Positions 1-8,714 of a stretch of 64,000 bases of DNA are shown here, in pieces. The number at the start of each line of letters is the position of its first letter. Positions within the stretch are counted from its first letter, which is position 1. Below the pieces are notes generated by a model that was not told where the DNA came from, did no database searches, and was given only the letters and a program-made list of their open reading frames with translations. The translations under genes and the position numbers were made by a program. This stretch comes from Leptospira wolbachii serovar Codice str. CDC (GTDB taxonomy: Bacteria; Spirochaetota; Leptospiria; Leptospirales; Leptospiraceae). The stretch is from assembly GCF_000332515.2 (NCBI RefSeq), contig NZ_AOGZ02000014.1:2434001-2498000 (forward strand). Reading direction: 5' to 3'.

Positions 1-1
1 T

Positions 2-466
2 GCCCATGTAGCCAGTGCCGAAGGAATCCGTGCTGCGGAAGATATTTCTTTTCGATTGGGTAACCCTCATCACCTACAAATTGTTAGATTAAACTATTCC
101 TATATCCCAGGTTGTACGTATTGCCATCCAGAGGTCGCGAGTGTAGGCCTTACAGAAGAAAAAGCAAAAGCTCAAGGGTATGAAGTTTCCATTGGAAAAT
201 TTCCATTCACTGCCAGCGGAAGAGCCCAGGCCCAAGGAGACACTACCGGTATGATTAAAATCGTTTCTGATAAAAAACATGGTGAAATCTTAGGAGCACA
301 TATCATTGGGAGTGGGGCGACAGAACTGATCGCCGAGCTAACATTAGGTGCCAATATGGAAATTACTGTTCGGGAGCTTGCAAACACCATTCATGCCCAT
401 CCTACTTTGTCAGAAGGAATTATGGAAAGTGCAGCGGCGGTTCTTGGGGAAGCGATCAATATATAG
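2..466 (+). CDS. lpdA: Dihydrolipoyl dehydrogenase, C-terminal part (5' end outside window)
   Basis: The reading frame is open from base 2, so this is the 3' part of a gene that begins before the window; the TTG at 56 is internal and not a real start. About 154 residues remain, covering the C-terminal dimerisation domain of the FAD/NAD disulfide oxidoreductase family. The HAHPTLSE motif near the end carries the His-Glu pair that acts as active-site base in dihydrolipoyl dehydrogenase, and a CHPEVASVGLTE motif opens the interface domain. The enzyme reoxidises lipoamide in 2-oxoacid dehydrogenase complexes and the glycine cleavage system. The neighbours do not show which complex it serves. Confidence 0.93.
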   Translation, partial: AHVASAEGIRAAEDISFRLGNPHHLQIVRLNYSYIPGCTYCHPEVASVGLTEEKAKAQGYEVSIGKFPFTASGRAQAQGDTTGMIKIVSDKKHGEILGAHIIGSGATELIAELTLGANMEITVRELANTIHAHPTLSEGIMESAAAVLGEAINI

Positions 467-538
467 AAAGTTATGCGGGGATTGGGTTGTGCAGTGAGCA
501 TAAGGTTGAGTAGTCTACCTGTCATATCTTTTAAGTTA

Positions 539-1273
539 ATGAGAAAGATAATCCTAAATTCTATTTCGATTTTTACTCTAATTTGGATTTTGAATTGTTC
601 CGAGGAAAGGCTGACTCAAAATCCAAGGATTGGTCCCAGCCAAGAATGTATTGTTTTGGTTCATGGATATCTAAGATCTTCTAATCATTTACGTCATCTT
701 CGGGACTTTCTGATTCAGAAAGGATTTTATGTTGTATCTATTGATTATCCTTCTACAACGCTAAGTATTCAAGAAATTGCTGATTCTTATCTTTCTTCAC
801 AGATTTCGGATCATTGCCAGGATAAAAAAATTCATTTTGTTACTCATTCACTTGGAGGGGTGATTGTTAGATATTATCTAAAGACAAATCAGATCAAAAA
901 TCTAGGGAGAGTTATAATGTTAGCTCCTCCCAATCAAGGAAGTGAGATTGCAGATCTTCTTTCTCAATTCAAATTTTTGAATTCTTTTTTCGGTCCTATC
1001 TTAGCCCAAATCAAAACGGATCCTTCAAGTTTTGTTCATTCCTTAGGGTTACCTAATTTTGAATTTGCAATCATTACTGGAGATTTCACTTTAGATCCTA
1101 TCTCTTCCTTTATCATTCCAGGAATTGATGATGGCAGAGTTTCTGTTTCTAATACGATATTGGAGAACAGGAAAGATTTCCTTATAGTGGAAAGATCTCA
1201 CAATTATATTATGGATGCGCCCGAGGTTCAGGACGCAATATTAACATACATACAAATCGGTAGATTCAGGTAG
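539..1273 (+). CDS. Lipoprotein lipase/esterase, alpha/beta-hydrolase fold
   Basis: The ATG at 539 is chosen because it places a signal peptide directly at the N-terminus, ending at a lipobox-like ILNC (Cys20); the frame stays open upstream to 473 but that stretch is not signal-like. The 244-residue product has the lipase oxyanion-loop motif VHGYLRS (about residues 41-47), the nucleophile elbow THSLGG (Ser104) and a late SHNY that can supply the catalytic His. This is the pattern of secreted triacylglycerol lipases and PGAP1-like hydrolases. It is probably anchored in a membrane and acts on lipid or ester substrates; the substrate cannot be read from the sequence. Confidence 0.82.
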   Translation: MRKIILNSISIFTLIWILNCSEERLTQNPRIGPSQECIVLVHGYLRSSNHLRHLRDFLIQKGFYVVSIDYPSTTLSIQEIADSYLSSQISDHCQDKKIHFVTHSLGGVIVRYYLKTNQIKNLGRVIMLAPPNQGSEIADLLSQFKFLNSFFGPILAQIKTDPSSFVHSLGLPNFEFAIITGDFTLDPISSFIIPGIDDGRVSVSNTILENRKDFLIVERSHNYIMDAPEVQDAILTYIQIGRFR

Positions 1274-1286
1274 GATAGTTACTCCC

Positions 1287-2132
1287 TTACCCTTCTTTTA
1301 TTTCCAAACACTTCCTCATCCAATCCCATGTTTCTTTCGGTCTTTCAAAGGGAAAAAAATGAGTGAACCCAGGGAAGATGGTGACATCAGACTTAGGATT
1401 TACTTTTGCCAGAAGGTTCGCATACTTAGGGCTACAAACTTCAAATTTTTCTGGTATGGCAATGTGGTTTTCCGTTTCTATTCCGTAAAAGTTTTTGAAA
1501 ACATGGAAGTGGGCATGGCCAAAGATCCTTGCTTCTACTCGTGGGTCACAACAAAGTTTGACTTCTAATTCGTGGCCTGTACTTACAAAACAAGAGTTTA
1601 AATAGTCTTCAAAGATAGAAGGCTCAAAGTTTGCAAAAGCAGGAAATTTTCGAAATGACCGCCTAACAAGTTCTATAGATTTGAAATGGGTTCTTCTTTT
1701 TTTGGCACCTTTTGCGAGTGGGTTTTCTAAAAATTTAGAAAGAAGGATCATCTTCCAACCAAGGATCACTGGATCCATGACTAGAACCTTTTCAAAACGA
1801 GAAGGTTCTTTAGCGGCAGCGAGGAGAGAAGAGGCACCTCCCAGTGAATGACCAATGATATTTGTTTTTAGAATGGATTCATGATCGAGGAGTGCTAAGA
1901 TCTGGTCTCGAAAGACATTCCAGTTATGAAATTGTAAGCTGAACTCAGAACGACCATGTCCTAAAAAATCGGGAGCAATCACTCGGAAGTGTTTTGATAA
2001 CAATGGAAAATAATAATTGTAACAGCCGGCACTATAGCCATTGGCATGACAGAAAATGAGAACAGGACCCGGAGTTTCCGAATCTAAATATGCACATTCC
2101 CAGTTTCTGAACCGAAAGGATTTTTGTTTCAT
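1287..2132 (-). CDS. Alpha/beta hydrolase, cytoplasmic
   Basis: The 281-residue reading begins at the ATG at 2132; a longer frame to 2186 would overlap the divergent gene at 2181. It has no signal peptide. Hydrolase landmarks are the HANGYSAG oxyanion loop, a PDFLGHGRS strand, the GHSLGG nucleophile elbow and a C-terminal GFTHFFPFE that supplies the catalytic His. This is the arrangement of small-molecule esterases and haloperoxidase-like hydrolases. Its 3' end lies 13 bases from the convergent lipase gene. The exact substrate is unknown. Confidence 0.82.
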   Translation of the reverse strand: MKQKSFRFRNWECAYLDSETPGPVLIFCHANGYSAGCYNYYFPLLSKHFRVIAPDFLGHGRSEFSLQFHNWNVFRDQILALLDHESILKTNIIGHSLGGASSLLAAAKEPSRFEKVLVMDPVILGWKMILLSKFLENPLAKGAKKRRTHFKSIELVRRSFRKFPAFANFEPSIFEDYLNSCFVSTGHELEVKLCCDPRVEARIFGHAHFHVFKNFYGIETENHIAIPEKFEVCSPKYANLLAKVNPKSDVTIFPGFTHFFPFERPKETWDWMRKCLEIKEG

Positions 2133-2180
2133 TTTTCTATTTGACCCTTCCCGATTGAGATCGGATTTTGTCTCTATCCC

Positions 2181-2570
2181 ATGCAATTCCAGGTCATCCT
2201 CTTCTTCTGTATAGCCGTATTCTTCAATGCATTAGCTAATATTTTAATCAAATCCTCTTCCTTACAAGACCAAACAAAAACTTTGTCAGGTGGTCTTTGG
2301 GATACAATCTTTACTGTGTTCAATCCTTACTTCATCGGTGGGCTTGTTAGTTTTGGATTGGCACTGCTTGGATATAGATATGTTTTGGGGAAAGGTTTGA
2401 AGCTCTCTCTCGCCTATCCCGTGTTTACTTCTAGCGGATTTATCATAGTCCTGATTGCGTCTTCACTTTTTTTTAAAGAAAGATTAAATTTAACTCAATG
2501 GTTAGGGATTGCCTTTATTTTGGTGGGTGTTTGGCTTACCGCCTTGCAAATGTTTGATGTTAAATCGTAA
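2181..2570 (+). CDS. Small four-helix membrane protein, SMR/EamA-like
   Basis: A 129-residue, very hydrophobic protein with four predicted transmembrane helices. The second half (LSLAYPVFTSSGF, then FKERLNLTQWLGI and a Gly-Val-rich last helix) has the pattern of small multidrug resistance and drug/metabolite transporters. The first helix ends in NILIKSS, comparable to the LMKFS of EmrE, but the position of the essential membrane Glu of EmrE carries no acidic residue. A proton-coupled drug antiporter is therefore doubtful; a lipid- or sugar-linked flippase subunit of the ArnE type is an alternative. The sulfatase-like gene starts 3 bases after the stop, so the two are probably co-transcribed. 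Confidence 0.72.
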   Translation: MQFQVILFFCIAVFFNALANILIKSSSLQDQTKTLSGGLWDTIFTVFNPYFIGGLVSFGLALLGYRYVLGKGLKLSLAYPVFTSSGFIIVLIASSLFFKERLNLTQWLGIAFILVGVWLTALQMFDVKS

Positions 2571-2573
2571 ATC

Positions 2574-4373
2574 TTGAAACCTAAATCTGTTACTATAAAA
2601 CAAAAAACACTACTTTTTCTATTTACTTTACTTTTCTTTTTTCTTTGTAAAAAAACAGATTCCGTATTAGACAAGGAGTCTGTTTCGCCAGCCATACAGA
2701 AACGCCCCAATGTCCTTTGGATTGTCATTGATTCCCTAAGAGGCGATATCATTGGTCGTTATGGTGTGACTCCTAACTTGGAGTTGTTTCAAAAAACGGG
2801 GATTAACTTCCAATACCATTTGGTCAATGCAGCATGGACGAGGCCATCCACTCTGGTATTTTTTACAGGGAAATATGCTTCAGCAAATCCAGTTAATTTT
2901 TGGGATTATCCTACAACTAAATCAGAAGTGGAAGCATTTTATCGAAGTGAAAAACATCCTCTTCCTAAGTTATTAAAAGACAACTCGTTTGTTACTTATA
3001 TGGTAGGGAACAATCCATTTTTGACAGATAAGTTTGGACTTGGGGTGAATGTCGGCTTTGATTCGTTATACGACTTTTCTAGTTATAACGAAGATACAAG
3101 AAGAATTACTAAAAAAACATTTGAAGTATTGGATGAAATTTCTTCGCAGGAAAAACCTTTTTTTCTTTTTTTAAATTATAACGATCCACACAAACCCTAT
3201 ACTCCACCACCAGGATTTACCAATCGGATTCAAACAAAAGAAATTTTAGATGAAAAGAAAATGAATTATCTCGGGGAAGTGGCCTTTGTGGATGAAGAGT
3301 TGGGAAAAGTTTTTGAAGAACTCAAAACCAAAAATCTTTGGGACAATACACTCGTCCTTATCACAGCAGATCATGGGGAAGTGATGCATAGTGCTCATGC
3401 GATCTCTCCGTTTACTGGAACAAATACTTATTATGGACATGGTCAGGATTTGTTTTTAGAAAATATCCATGTACCACTCCTGATTAAATTGCCTGGTTCA
3501 ACTTTAAAACAATCGATATCTTCTATGACAAGGTCTATTGATTTATTTCCAACAGTTCTTGATTATTGTGAACTTCCGATTCCTAAGTCCATTCAGGGAA
3601 AATCACTCAAACCTTTAATTGGAAACTTAGAAACCACCAAACGAACATATTACGGTGAAACTAGGTTTACACAAGGGTATGGAGAAGGATCGGAGTTTCT
3701 TTTACAAAGGTCTTATCGTTTTCATGAATTAGGAAAATTTTGGCAGGGTTCTGTCGGAAGTGAGTTCTATTTGTATTCTGATTCCAAAAAAGATCCTAAC
3801 CAAGAAAATCCATTACGTATTTCGAATATTACATCGATTAAGAACATGAAATTAAATCCATCGTTGGAAAAGAAAATCATTAGGTTTTGGAAACAAATTC
3901 GTTCTATGGAGCCAAAACTTCCTTTGTATCATCTTTCCATCCAACCAGAATCTAAAGATACAGAAATACAAATTCGAGTACCACAAGGTACCATTCGTAT
4001 GGCAAATGTTCCCGATGGCCTAGTTTTGGAAGAGAAGGGAAAATTAGTGCAGATTCATACAAAACGAACTGAAGCATTTGAAATTAGTTTTGAAGTGTAT
4101 CCCGATGTGAGTTTTCCCGAATTCACTGTATTGTTTTCTAAAAAACAAATTCCGAAAACAGAAATCTTTACTGGATATTTTGGTGTGAGTATGGCTTCTT
4201 GCAGTTCCAACTGTGATTTGTTATACGAATCTGGACCTCAAAGGCCAATGATCATACCTAAGGCAAAAGTTTATTTTTGGAAAGAAGGTGGGCAAAAAAA
4301 ATCCTATTCTTCTAAACAAGAGTTGGGAACTGATGCTTTAGAAATTCTAAAGAAACAAGGATATGTGCAATAG
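2574..4373 (+). CDS. Sulfatase-fold lipoprotein (alkaline phosphatase superfamily)
   Basis: The 599-residue protein starts at a TTG 3 bases after the preceding stop, which suggests translational coupling. A signal peptide ends at FFFLC (Cys25). RPNVLWIVIDS (residues 44-54, metal-binding Asp53), AWTRPST (residues 87-93), NDPHKPY (203-209) and TADHGE (264-269) are the metal and active-site blocks of the sulfatase / phosphoglycerol transferase superfamily. The canonical Cys/Ser-X-Pro-X-Arg that matures to formylglycine is absent, and Thr89 sits near that position. The protein is more likely a phosphodiesterase or phospho-transfer enzyme than a true sulfatase. The last 170 residues have no motif I recognise. 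Confidence 0.83.
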   Translation: MKPKSVTIKQKTLLFLFTLLFFFLCKKTDSVLDKESVSPAIQKRPNVLWIVIDSLRGDIIGRYGVTPNLELFQKTGINFQYHLVNAAWTRPSTLVFFTGKYASANPVNFWDYPTTKSEVEAFYRSEKHPLPKLLKDNSFVTYMVGNNPFLTDKFGLGVNVGFDSLYDFSSYNEDTRRITKKTFEVLDEISSQEKPFFLFLNYNDPHKPYTPPPGFTNRIQTKEILDEKKMNYLGEVAFVDEELGKVFEELKTKNLWDNTLVLITADHGEVMHSAHAISPFTGTNTYYGHGQDLFLENIHVPLLIKLPGSTLKQSISSMTRSIDLFPTVLDYCELPIPKSIQGKSLKPLIGNLETTKRTYYGETRFTQGYGEGSEFLLQRSYRFHELGKFWQGSVGSEFYLYSDSKKDPNQENPLRISNITSIKNMKLNPSLEKKIIRFWKQIRSMEPKLPLYHLSIQPESKDTEIQIRVPQGTIRMANVPDGLVLEEKGKLVQIHTKRTEAFEISFEVYPDVSFPEFTVLFSKKQIPKTEIFTGYFGVSMASCSSNCDLLYESGPQRPMIIPKAKVYFWKEGGQKKSYSSKQELGTDALEILKKQGYVQ

Positions 4374-4375
4374 TT

Positions 4376-7300
4376 TCAATCATTGTCTTGGTTTGTGACT
4401 GATACAGACGGCAATGTCTCTCCATGAACCCCACTCCCTCCGCCACTAAGAGAACCAAATAAAACCGAATACGCCATATTTCCATCAACAAGGAAATCAT
4501 CAACTCCCGTAAGGACTACGTTTTGGAAGGTATTCCAATCGCTGGAAGTAAACACCAAACTAGAAACTGAAGATGTTCCTTCGGCAACATTAGAACTAGT
4601 AATAGGAATGGTAACATTAGATGCTGGTCGTGCCCGTAACCGAACTTGGAATCTGGACTGACCACCAATTTCCGTAGTCATTAAGTTAGGTGAAGTGACA
4701 AGCCCTCCTGAGCTATTGGGAGATGTCCCGCAAGCATTCACAGGATTGGGATCAGTGCAAGGGACGATATCATATATATAATTGATATGATTCCCTGAGA
4801 TGGATAAAGGAGTGAGTGCGCTGTAAATAGCGGAGGGTGCGAAGCCCGTACCCGTTTCTCCCGATGTGACAACAGAAGATATAGTATAACTCACATCCCC
4901 TAGGCTTGCTGTATCAAGTCCTGTTACGGTGACAAGTTGGGCTGATCCAAAATTACTCGGTGTGAAGGTGAGAGGTGCTGTGGGAAAACTCACAATGCCC
5001 CCAGGGGATGTGCTGAAGTTCACAGTGACATTGGTTGTGGGTTGTGAATCCAAATGAATATAAAATTCGGAAGAAGCCCCCGATTGGGAAGTAATCACCG
5101 TGGCCGGAGTAAATCCTGAACTAGTGACCCCCGCACTATCATTATCATTCAATGTAAGCATTGGATAGTTAGAAGAAGGATAAGGGTTCACTGCATTATA
5201 AAATCCGTCAGTGGAAGAAAGGATTCCCACAACAATGGGGCAAGATACATTCCCATCATCGACAGCGTCATCATTCGGAGTCACAGTGATCGTGTTATGT
5301 GCTCCAATTGTATTCCAATTGGCACTGGTAATAGTCACAGAACTTGCGGATAGAGAAAATTGTGGAACAGAAGGGCTGGCAACGAGCTCACATGGGAAAG
5401 TTGTGGTTACGGAAATGGGAACAGTAACATCATCTGTGGGAGCTTGGCTAAGTAAAATATAGATAGGAAAAGCAGAAGAATTTTCTGCCCGTGTTAGGTT
5501 TGTAGGGGTGATTACCGTGACAGGGTTCTCAGAAATACTATAATTAAGAAGGGTGGCAGTATCTCCTGTACTTCCAACAAAGCTAACATACCAGGAAGGT
5601 GTGGACCCGGTTTCCGTCCCATTCACTGTCACCGTATAACTTACGTTCCCATCAGTTAATACATCGGAAACTCCTTGGATTTCCACGGGGATGGAAGTGC
5701 TCCAGTTCGCATCAGTAAAAAGATATTGTTTTGAGCTGACAGGGGATCCTCCATCATTGATCATCCCTTCCGTGGCATCAGAAGTGGCAACGGTCACTGT
5801 GACTTGGTTTCCAGGAAGAGGGCGGCTTCCCAGTCGTAGGCTGTACATTGCGGATTGTCCTGCTTCTGTTGTGAAGTAGGGTTGTCCTGAGTCCAAAGTA
5901 AATAAAATACTGGGAGATGGATTATCATCATCAGTGATATTGATTGTGATGTCTGAAGGATTCAAACCTTCATAATCGGTTCCCGATCCTGTAATGGCAC
6001 CTAACGTTAGCGTATGGGTTCTTGTGTTGATTTCGTTGATAGAATCATTGGTGACCATAACTGTCACTGTTTGTGCTGTAGAGAAGTTGGCGTGAGTGAA
6101 GGTAAGACTTGCCGGTGAGAAAGTATATTGAGTGGAATCGGGTAAGTTAAAGGTTTCCCCTGTAATCGGAATGGTGGCAGAACCAGAAGCACAAGCCGCT
6201 AAATTACCAGGAGTGTCACACGGAGCCGAATTTAAACGGACAGTGAAGGTTCCGTCACTTCCTCCTTCTGTAAGATTTAACGTAGTCGATGAAATGGTGA
6301 AACCAACTGTATCGTTGTCTGTGACTGTCACCACCAAATTCCCGCTAGCTTCTGTGTATCCAGGAAGAGTTCCTGTGGGATAAAGGCCCGCGAAATAAGA
6401 TCCACTGGCTTGTGGGATATGGATGGTCACTGGAAGATTCCCATCATCAAAGGAATCGGAGACAGAACGAATGCTAACAACTTGCACCACATCCCAACCA
6501 CTCTCGCTGGTATTGCCAGTATAGTTTGCAGCCTGCCCGTTCGTTGGTGTAAAGGTAAGTGTTCGTGAGGCCGCAACTCCTGCAGTACTATTGAGTAATA
6601 CCGCTTCTGTTCCATCCGAAGAAGTAATCGGACCAATCGTTACATTGGAGCTCGGTTTTAATGAAAGTCTAATTTCGAAAGTAATGGTAGAACTACCGTT
6701 TTCCACCATAGAAGATGCAGATAGGTTTTGGATGCGAACCAAGGGTTCATTACTATCGGTATTGATGGCAGTTACCGCCGCAATGGAGATAGCATTGTAT
6801 TTGGGATCTGTAGAGGATGAATTTCCAAAAGAAATATTTACATTTTGGTCCCCATCGTCTGATCCATCTAACACGGATGTAATGGTAACGGTTTGAGGTG
6901 TGTTCCAGTTCCCTGTAGTAAAGTTTAAAGATGCAGGTGATACGGTTATTTCTGAGGTATTACTGGATGTGATACTTGGAATACTCACCGAGTTTGTCGG
7001 CTCCGAATTCAAAACTACGGTAAAGGTTTCTGTGGAAGGGGTTCCGTTTTCATGAACCACAAGGCCACCCACTGGTGTGACAGTAAATCCTGCCGTATCA
7101 TCATCTGTGACAAGGATCGTTACTTGTGCAGGTGGTGTTACCGAATTGTATATTGGATCTGCGGAGCCACCAGTATTTACGTTTCCAAATTGTAAGGTGA
7201 CAGTCCTTGTATCTTCATCAATCGAATTGTTGTTCGTTGTGATATTGACAAATTGATCTACGTTCCAATTGGCATTGGTAAATACTAGACTTGTTGTGCT

Positions 7301-8605
7301 GGCATTAGTGATGGAATGGTTTTCAGTTATGCCTGTGAGTGTCACTGTAAATCCATGAGGCGGTTGGGAAGAAAGATGGATGGCAAAAGAAAGATTACCT
7401 CCATTTTCTGATATGGTCAAACTCCCAGGAGTTGTAAGGACAAATCCTGGAACATCATCATCCGTATTGGTAACAGAAGGAAAGACTGGTCCCGCCAAAC
7501 CATTGTAATCGGTATCGGAAGAGGTCGCCGCACCAGTTACAATTGAGACTGTACTTGACCCATCTACAATATAATCATCTACACCCGTAACAGTAACAAT
7601 TTTTGGAGTGAACCATTCTCCTGGAGCAAAGGTAAGCGATGCCGGACTTGCCGTACCTTCTGAACTCGGTGTAGCTACAATGGAAGGAATAGTTACCGAA
7701 TTAGTTGGTAAAGTGTTTAGCACTACGGCAAAGCTAACAGCCCCACCGGCCTCTGTTGTGGTGAGTCCTGATAGATTGACTACAGTAAACCCAGCCACAT
7801 CATCATCCACATTGGTTCCCGTAATGATAGGAACTGGTTTTCCTAAGTAAGCAGGATCATTGGATACAGTTACATCGGCAGAAATTTGGAATGTACTATC
7901 ATCCACACTAAAGTCGTCAATACCGGTGACTGTGACAGTTTGGGGCACATCCCAGTTGTTAGGTGTAAATACAAGTTCTACTGTTGCCACAGTGGCTTCG
8001 GTGGTATCATTTGAAACAAAGTTTCGAATATAGACATCTTGCATTGGTCTTGTTTGTAAAACATAAGCAATGTTTCCTGTGGCTCCCGTTTCGGAAGTGA
8101 TTAGGCCAAATGTGGGGCTTGCTGCCACTCCAGAGGATTCATTATCTGTATTGACCACAAGTAATACAGGAAGTCCTTGAGAGGAAAATCGAATGTCGGA
8201 AGAGGAGGTGGTACCCAATTGGACTCTGTAGTTTTGATTACCATCGGAGAGTAAATCATCCACTCCCGCCAAACGTACGCTTTGTGGAGCATCCCAATTA
8301 TCTTCAGTAAACTCAAGATAGGTTGCTGATAGTAAAACACCTTCTGTGGAATCAGAGACAGAAATGGGACCAATTCTCACTGAACTGTTTGGCTCTATGT
8401 TCAAACGAACTGTGAATTCTGCTTGTCTTCCATTTTCACTCGTAAATAAAAAATTCGGAGCATCGTAAATGACAGAACCTTGCCCTATTGTCGAAGCAAA
8501 GAAAGAACCGAATAACATCTGTAAATTAATTGGTGTTATGGATTGGCAGGATACAGAGAGAATGGAGAAAAAAAGAAAGACGATGGAAATACAAACTCTG
8601 AACAT
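4376..8605 (-). CDS. Giant lipoprotein built of about 11 Calx-beta-like repeats
   Basis: A 1409-residue protein whose signal peptide ends at LSVSC (Cys20). AGGA lies 6 bases before the ATG. After a short linker almost the whole chain is tandem units of about 105-130 residues. Each has an early (T/S)E.GG/NG block, an SVTIP-like strand, an F....W..PQ.VT(V/I)TG block, a DD...DG loop and an NTDDD or VTDDD acidic terminus leading into the next unit. That is the organisation of Calx-beta/cadherin-like beta-sandwiches in surface proteins, with acidic loops suited to calcium. The last unit ends at DNDND just before the stop, so there is no C-terminal anchor domain. It is probably surface-exposed; adhesion is an inference. 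Confidence 0.78.
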   Translation of the reverse strand: MFRVCISIVFLFFSILSVSCQSITPINLQMLFGSFFASTIGQGSVIYDAPNFLFTSENGRQAEFTVRLNIEPNSSVRIGPISVSDSTEGVLLSATYLEFTEDNWDAPQSVRLAGVDDLLSDGNQNYRVQLGTTSSSDIRFSSQGLPVLLVVNTDNESSGVAASPTFGLITSETGATGNIAYVLQTRPMQDVYIRNFVSNDTTEATVATVELVFTPNNWDVPQTVTVTGIDDFSVDDSTFQISADVTVSNDPAYLGKPVPIITGTNVDDDVAGFTVVNLSGLTTTEAGGAVSFAVVLNTLPTNSVTIPSIVATPSSEGTASPASLTFAPGEWFTPKIVTVTGVDDYIVDGSSTVSIVTGAATSSDTDYNGLAGPVFPSVTNTDDDVPGFVLTTPGSLTISENGGNLSFAIHLSSQPPHGFTVTLTGITENHSITNASTTSLVFTNANWNVDQFVNITTNNNSIDEDTRTVTLQFGNVNTGGSADPIYNSVTPPAQVTILVTDDDTAGFTVTPVGGLVVHENGTPSTETFTVVLNSEPTNSVSIPSITSSNTSEITVSPASLNFTTGNWNTPQTVTITSVLDGSDDGDQNVNISFGNSSSTDPKYNAISIAAVTAINTDSNEPLVRIQNLSASSMVENGSSTITFEIRLSLKPSSNVTIGPITSSDGTEAVLLNSTAGVAASRTLTFTPTNGQAANYTGNTSESGWDVVQVVSIRSVSDSFDDGNLPVTIHIPQASGSYFAGLYPTGTLPGYTEASGNLVVTVTDNDTVGFTISSTTLNLTEGGSDGTFTVRLNSAPCDTPGNLAACASGSATIPITGETFNLPDSTQYTFSPASLTFTHANFSTAQTVTVMVTNDSINEINTRTHTLTLGAITGSGTDYEGLNPSDITINITDDDNPSPSILFTLDSGQPYFTTEAGQSAMYSLRLGSRPLPGNQVTVTVATSDATEGMINDGGSPVSSKQYLFTDANWSTSIPVEIQGVSDVLTDGNVSYTVTVNGTETGSTPSWYVSFVGSTGDTATLLNYSISENPVTVITPTNLTRAENSSAFPIYILLSQAPTDDVTVPISVTTTFPCELVASPSVPQFSLSASSVTITSANWNTIGAHNTITVTPNDDAVDDGNVSCPIVVGILSSTDGFYNAVNPYPSSNYPMLTLNDNDSAGVTSSGFTPATVITSQSGASSEFYIHLDSQPTTNVTVNFSTSPGGIVSFPTAPLTFTPSNFGSAQLVTVTGLDTASLGDVSYTISSVVTSGETGTGFAPSAIYSALTPLSISGNHINYIYDIVPCTDPNPVNACGTSPNSSGGLVTSPNLMTTEIGGQSRFQVRLRARPASNVTIPITSSNVAEGTSSVSSLVFTSSDWNTFQNVVLTGVDDFLVDGNMAYSVLFGSLSGGGSGVHGETLPSVSVTNQDND
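4380..8480 (-). repeat. Tandem protein-level repeat array, about 11 units
   Basis: Within the giant lipoprotein the DD...DG and DDD motifs recur roughly every 320-390 bases along nearly the full gene. I counted about eleven units from their acidic ends (NTDNE, NVDDD, NTDDD, VTDDD, NTDSN, VTDND, ITDDD, LNDND, NQDND and two degenerate ones). Units differ in length and sequence, so this is old divergence and not recent DNA-level duplication. Confidence 0.6.
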
Positions 8606-8714
8606 GATTTCCTATTGTCCTCTTAAGGCTCCCAGTTAGGGATCTCCCTGTATATATTACGAGAAAAATTACCCTAAATCAGAAAAAAATTTCCAGGAAA
8701 TGCAATAAAACCAA

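Noticed and set aside
2574..4373. Annotating the sulfatase-fold protein as an arylsulfatase
   Set aside because: The formylglycine consensus is missing.
5211..7850. Several plus-strand open frames opposite the giant repeat lipoprotein
   Set aside because: They recur with the repeats as mirror frames (Val/Thr-rich) and are shadows of the minus-strand gene.
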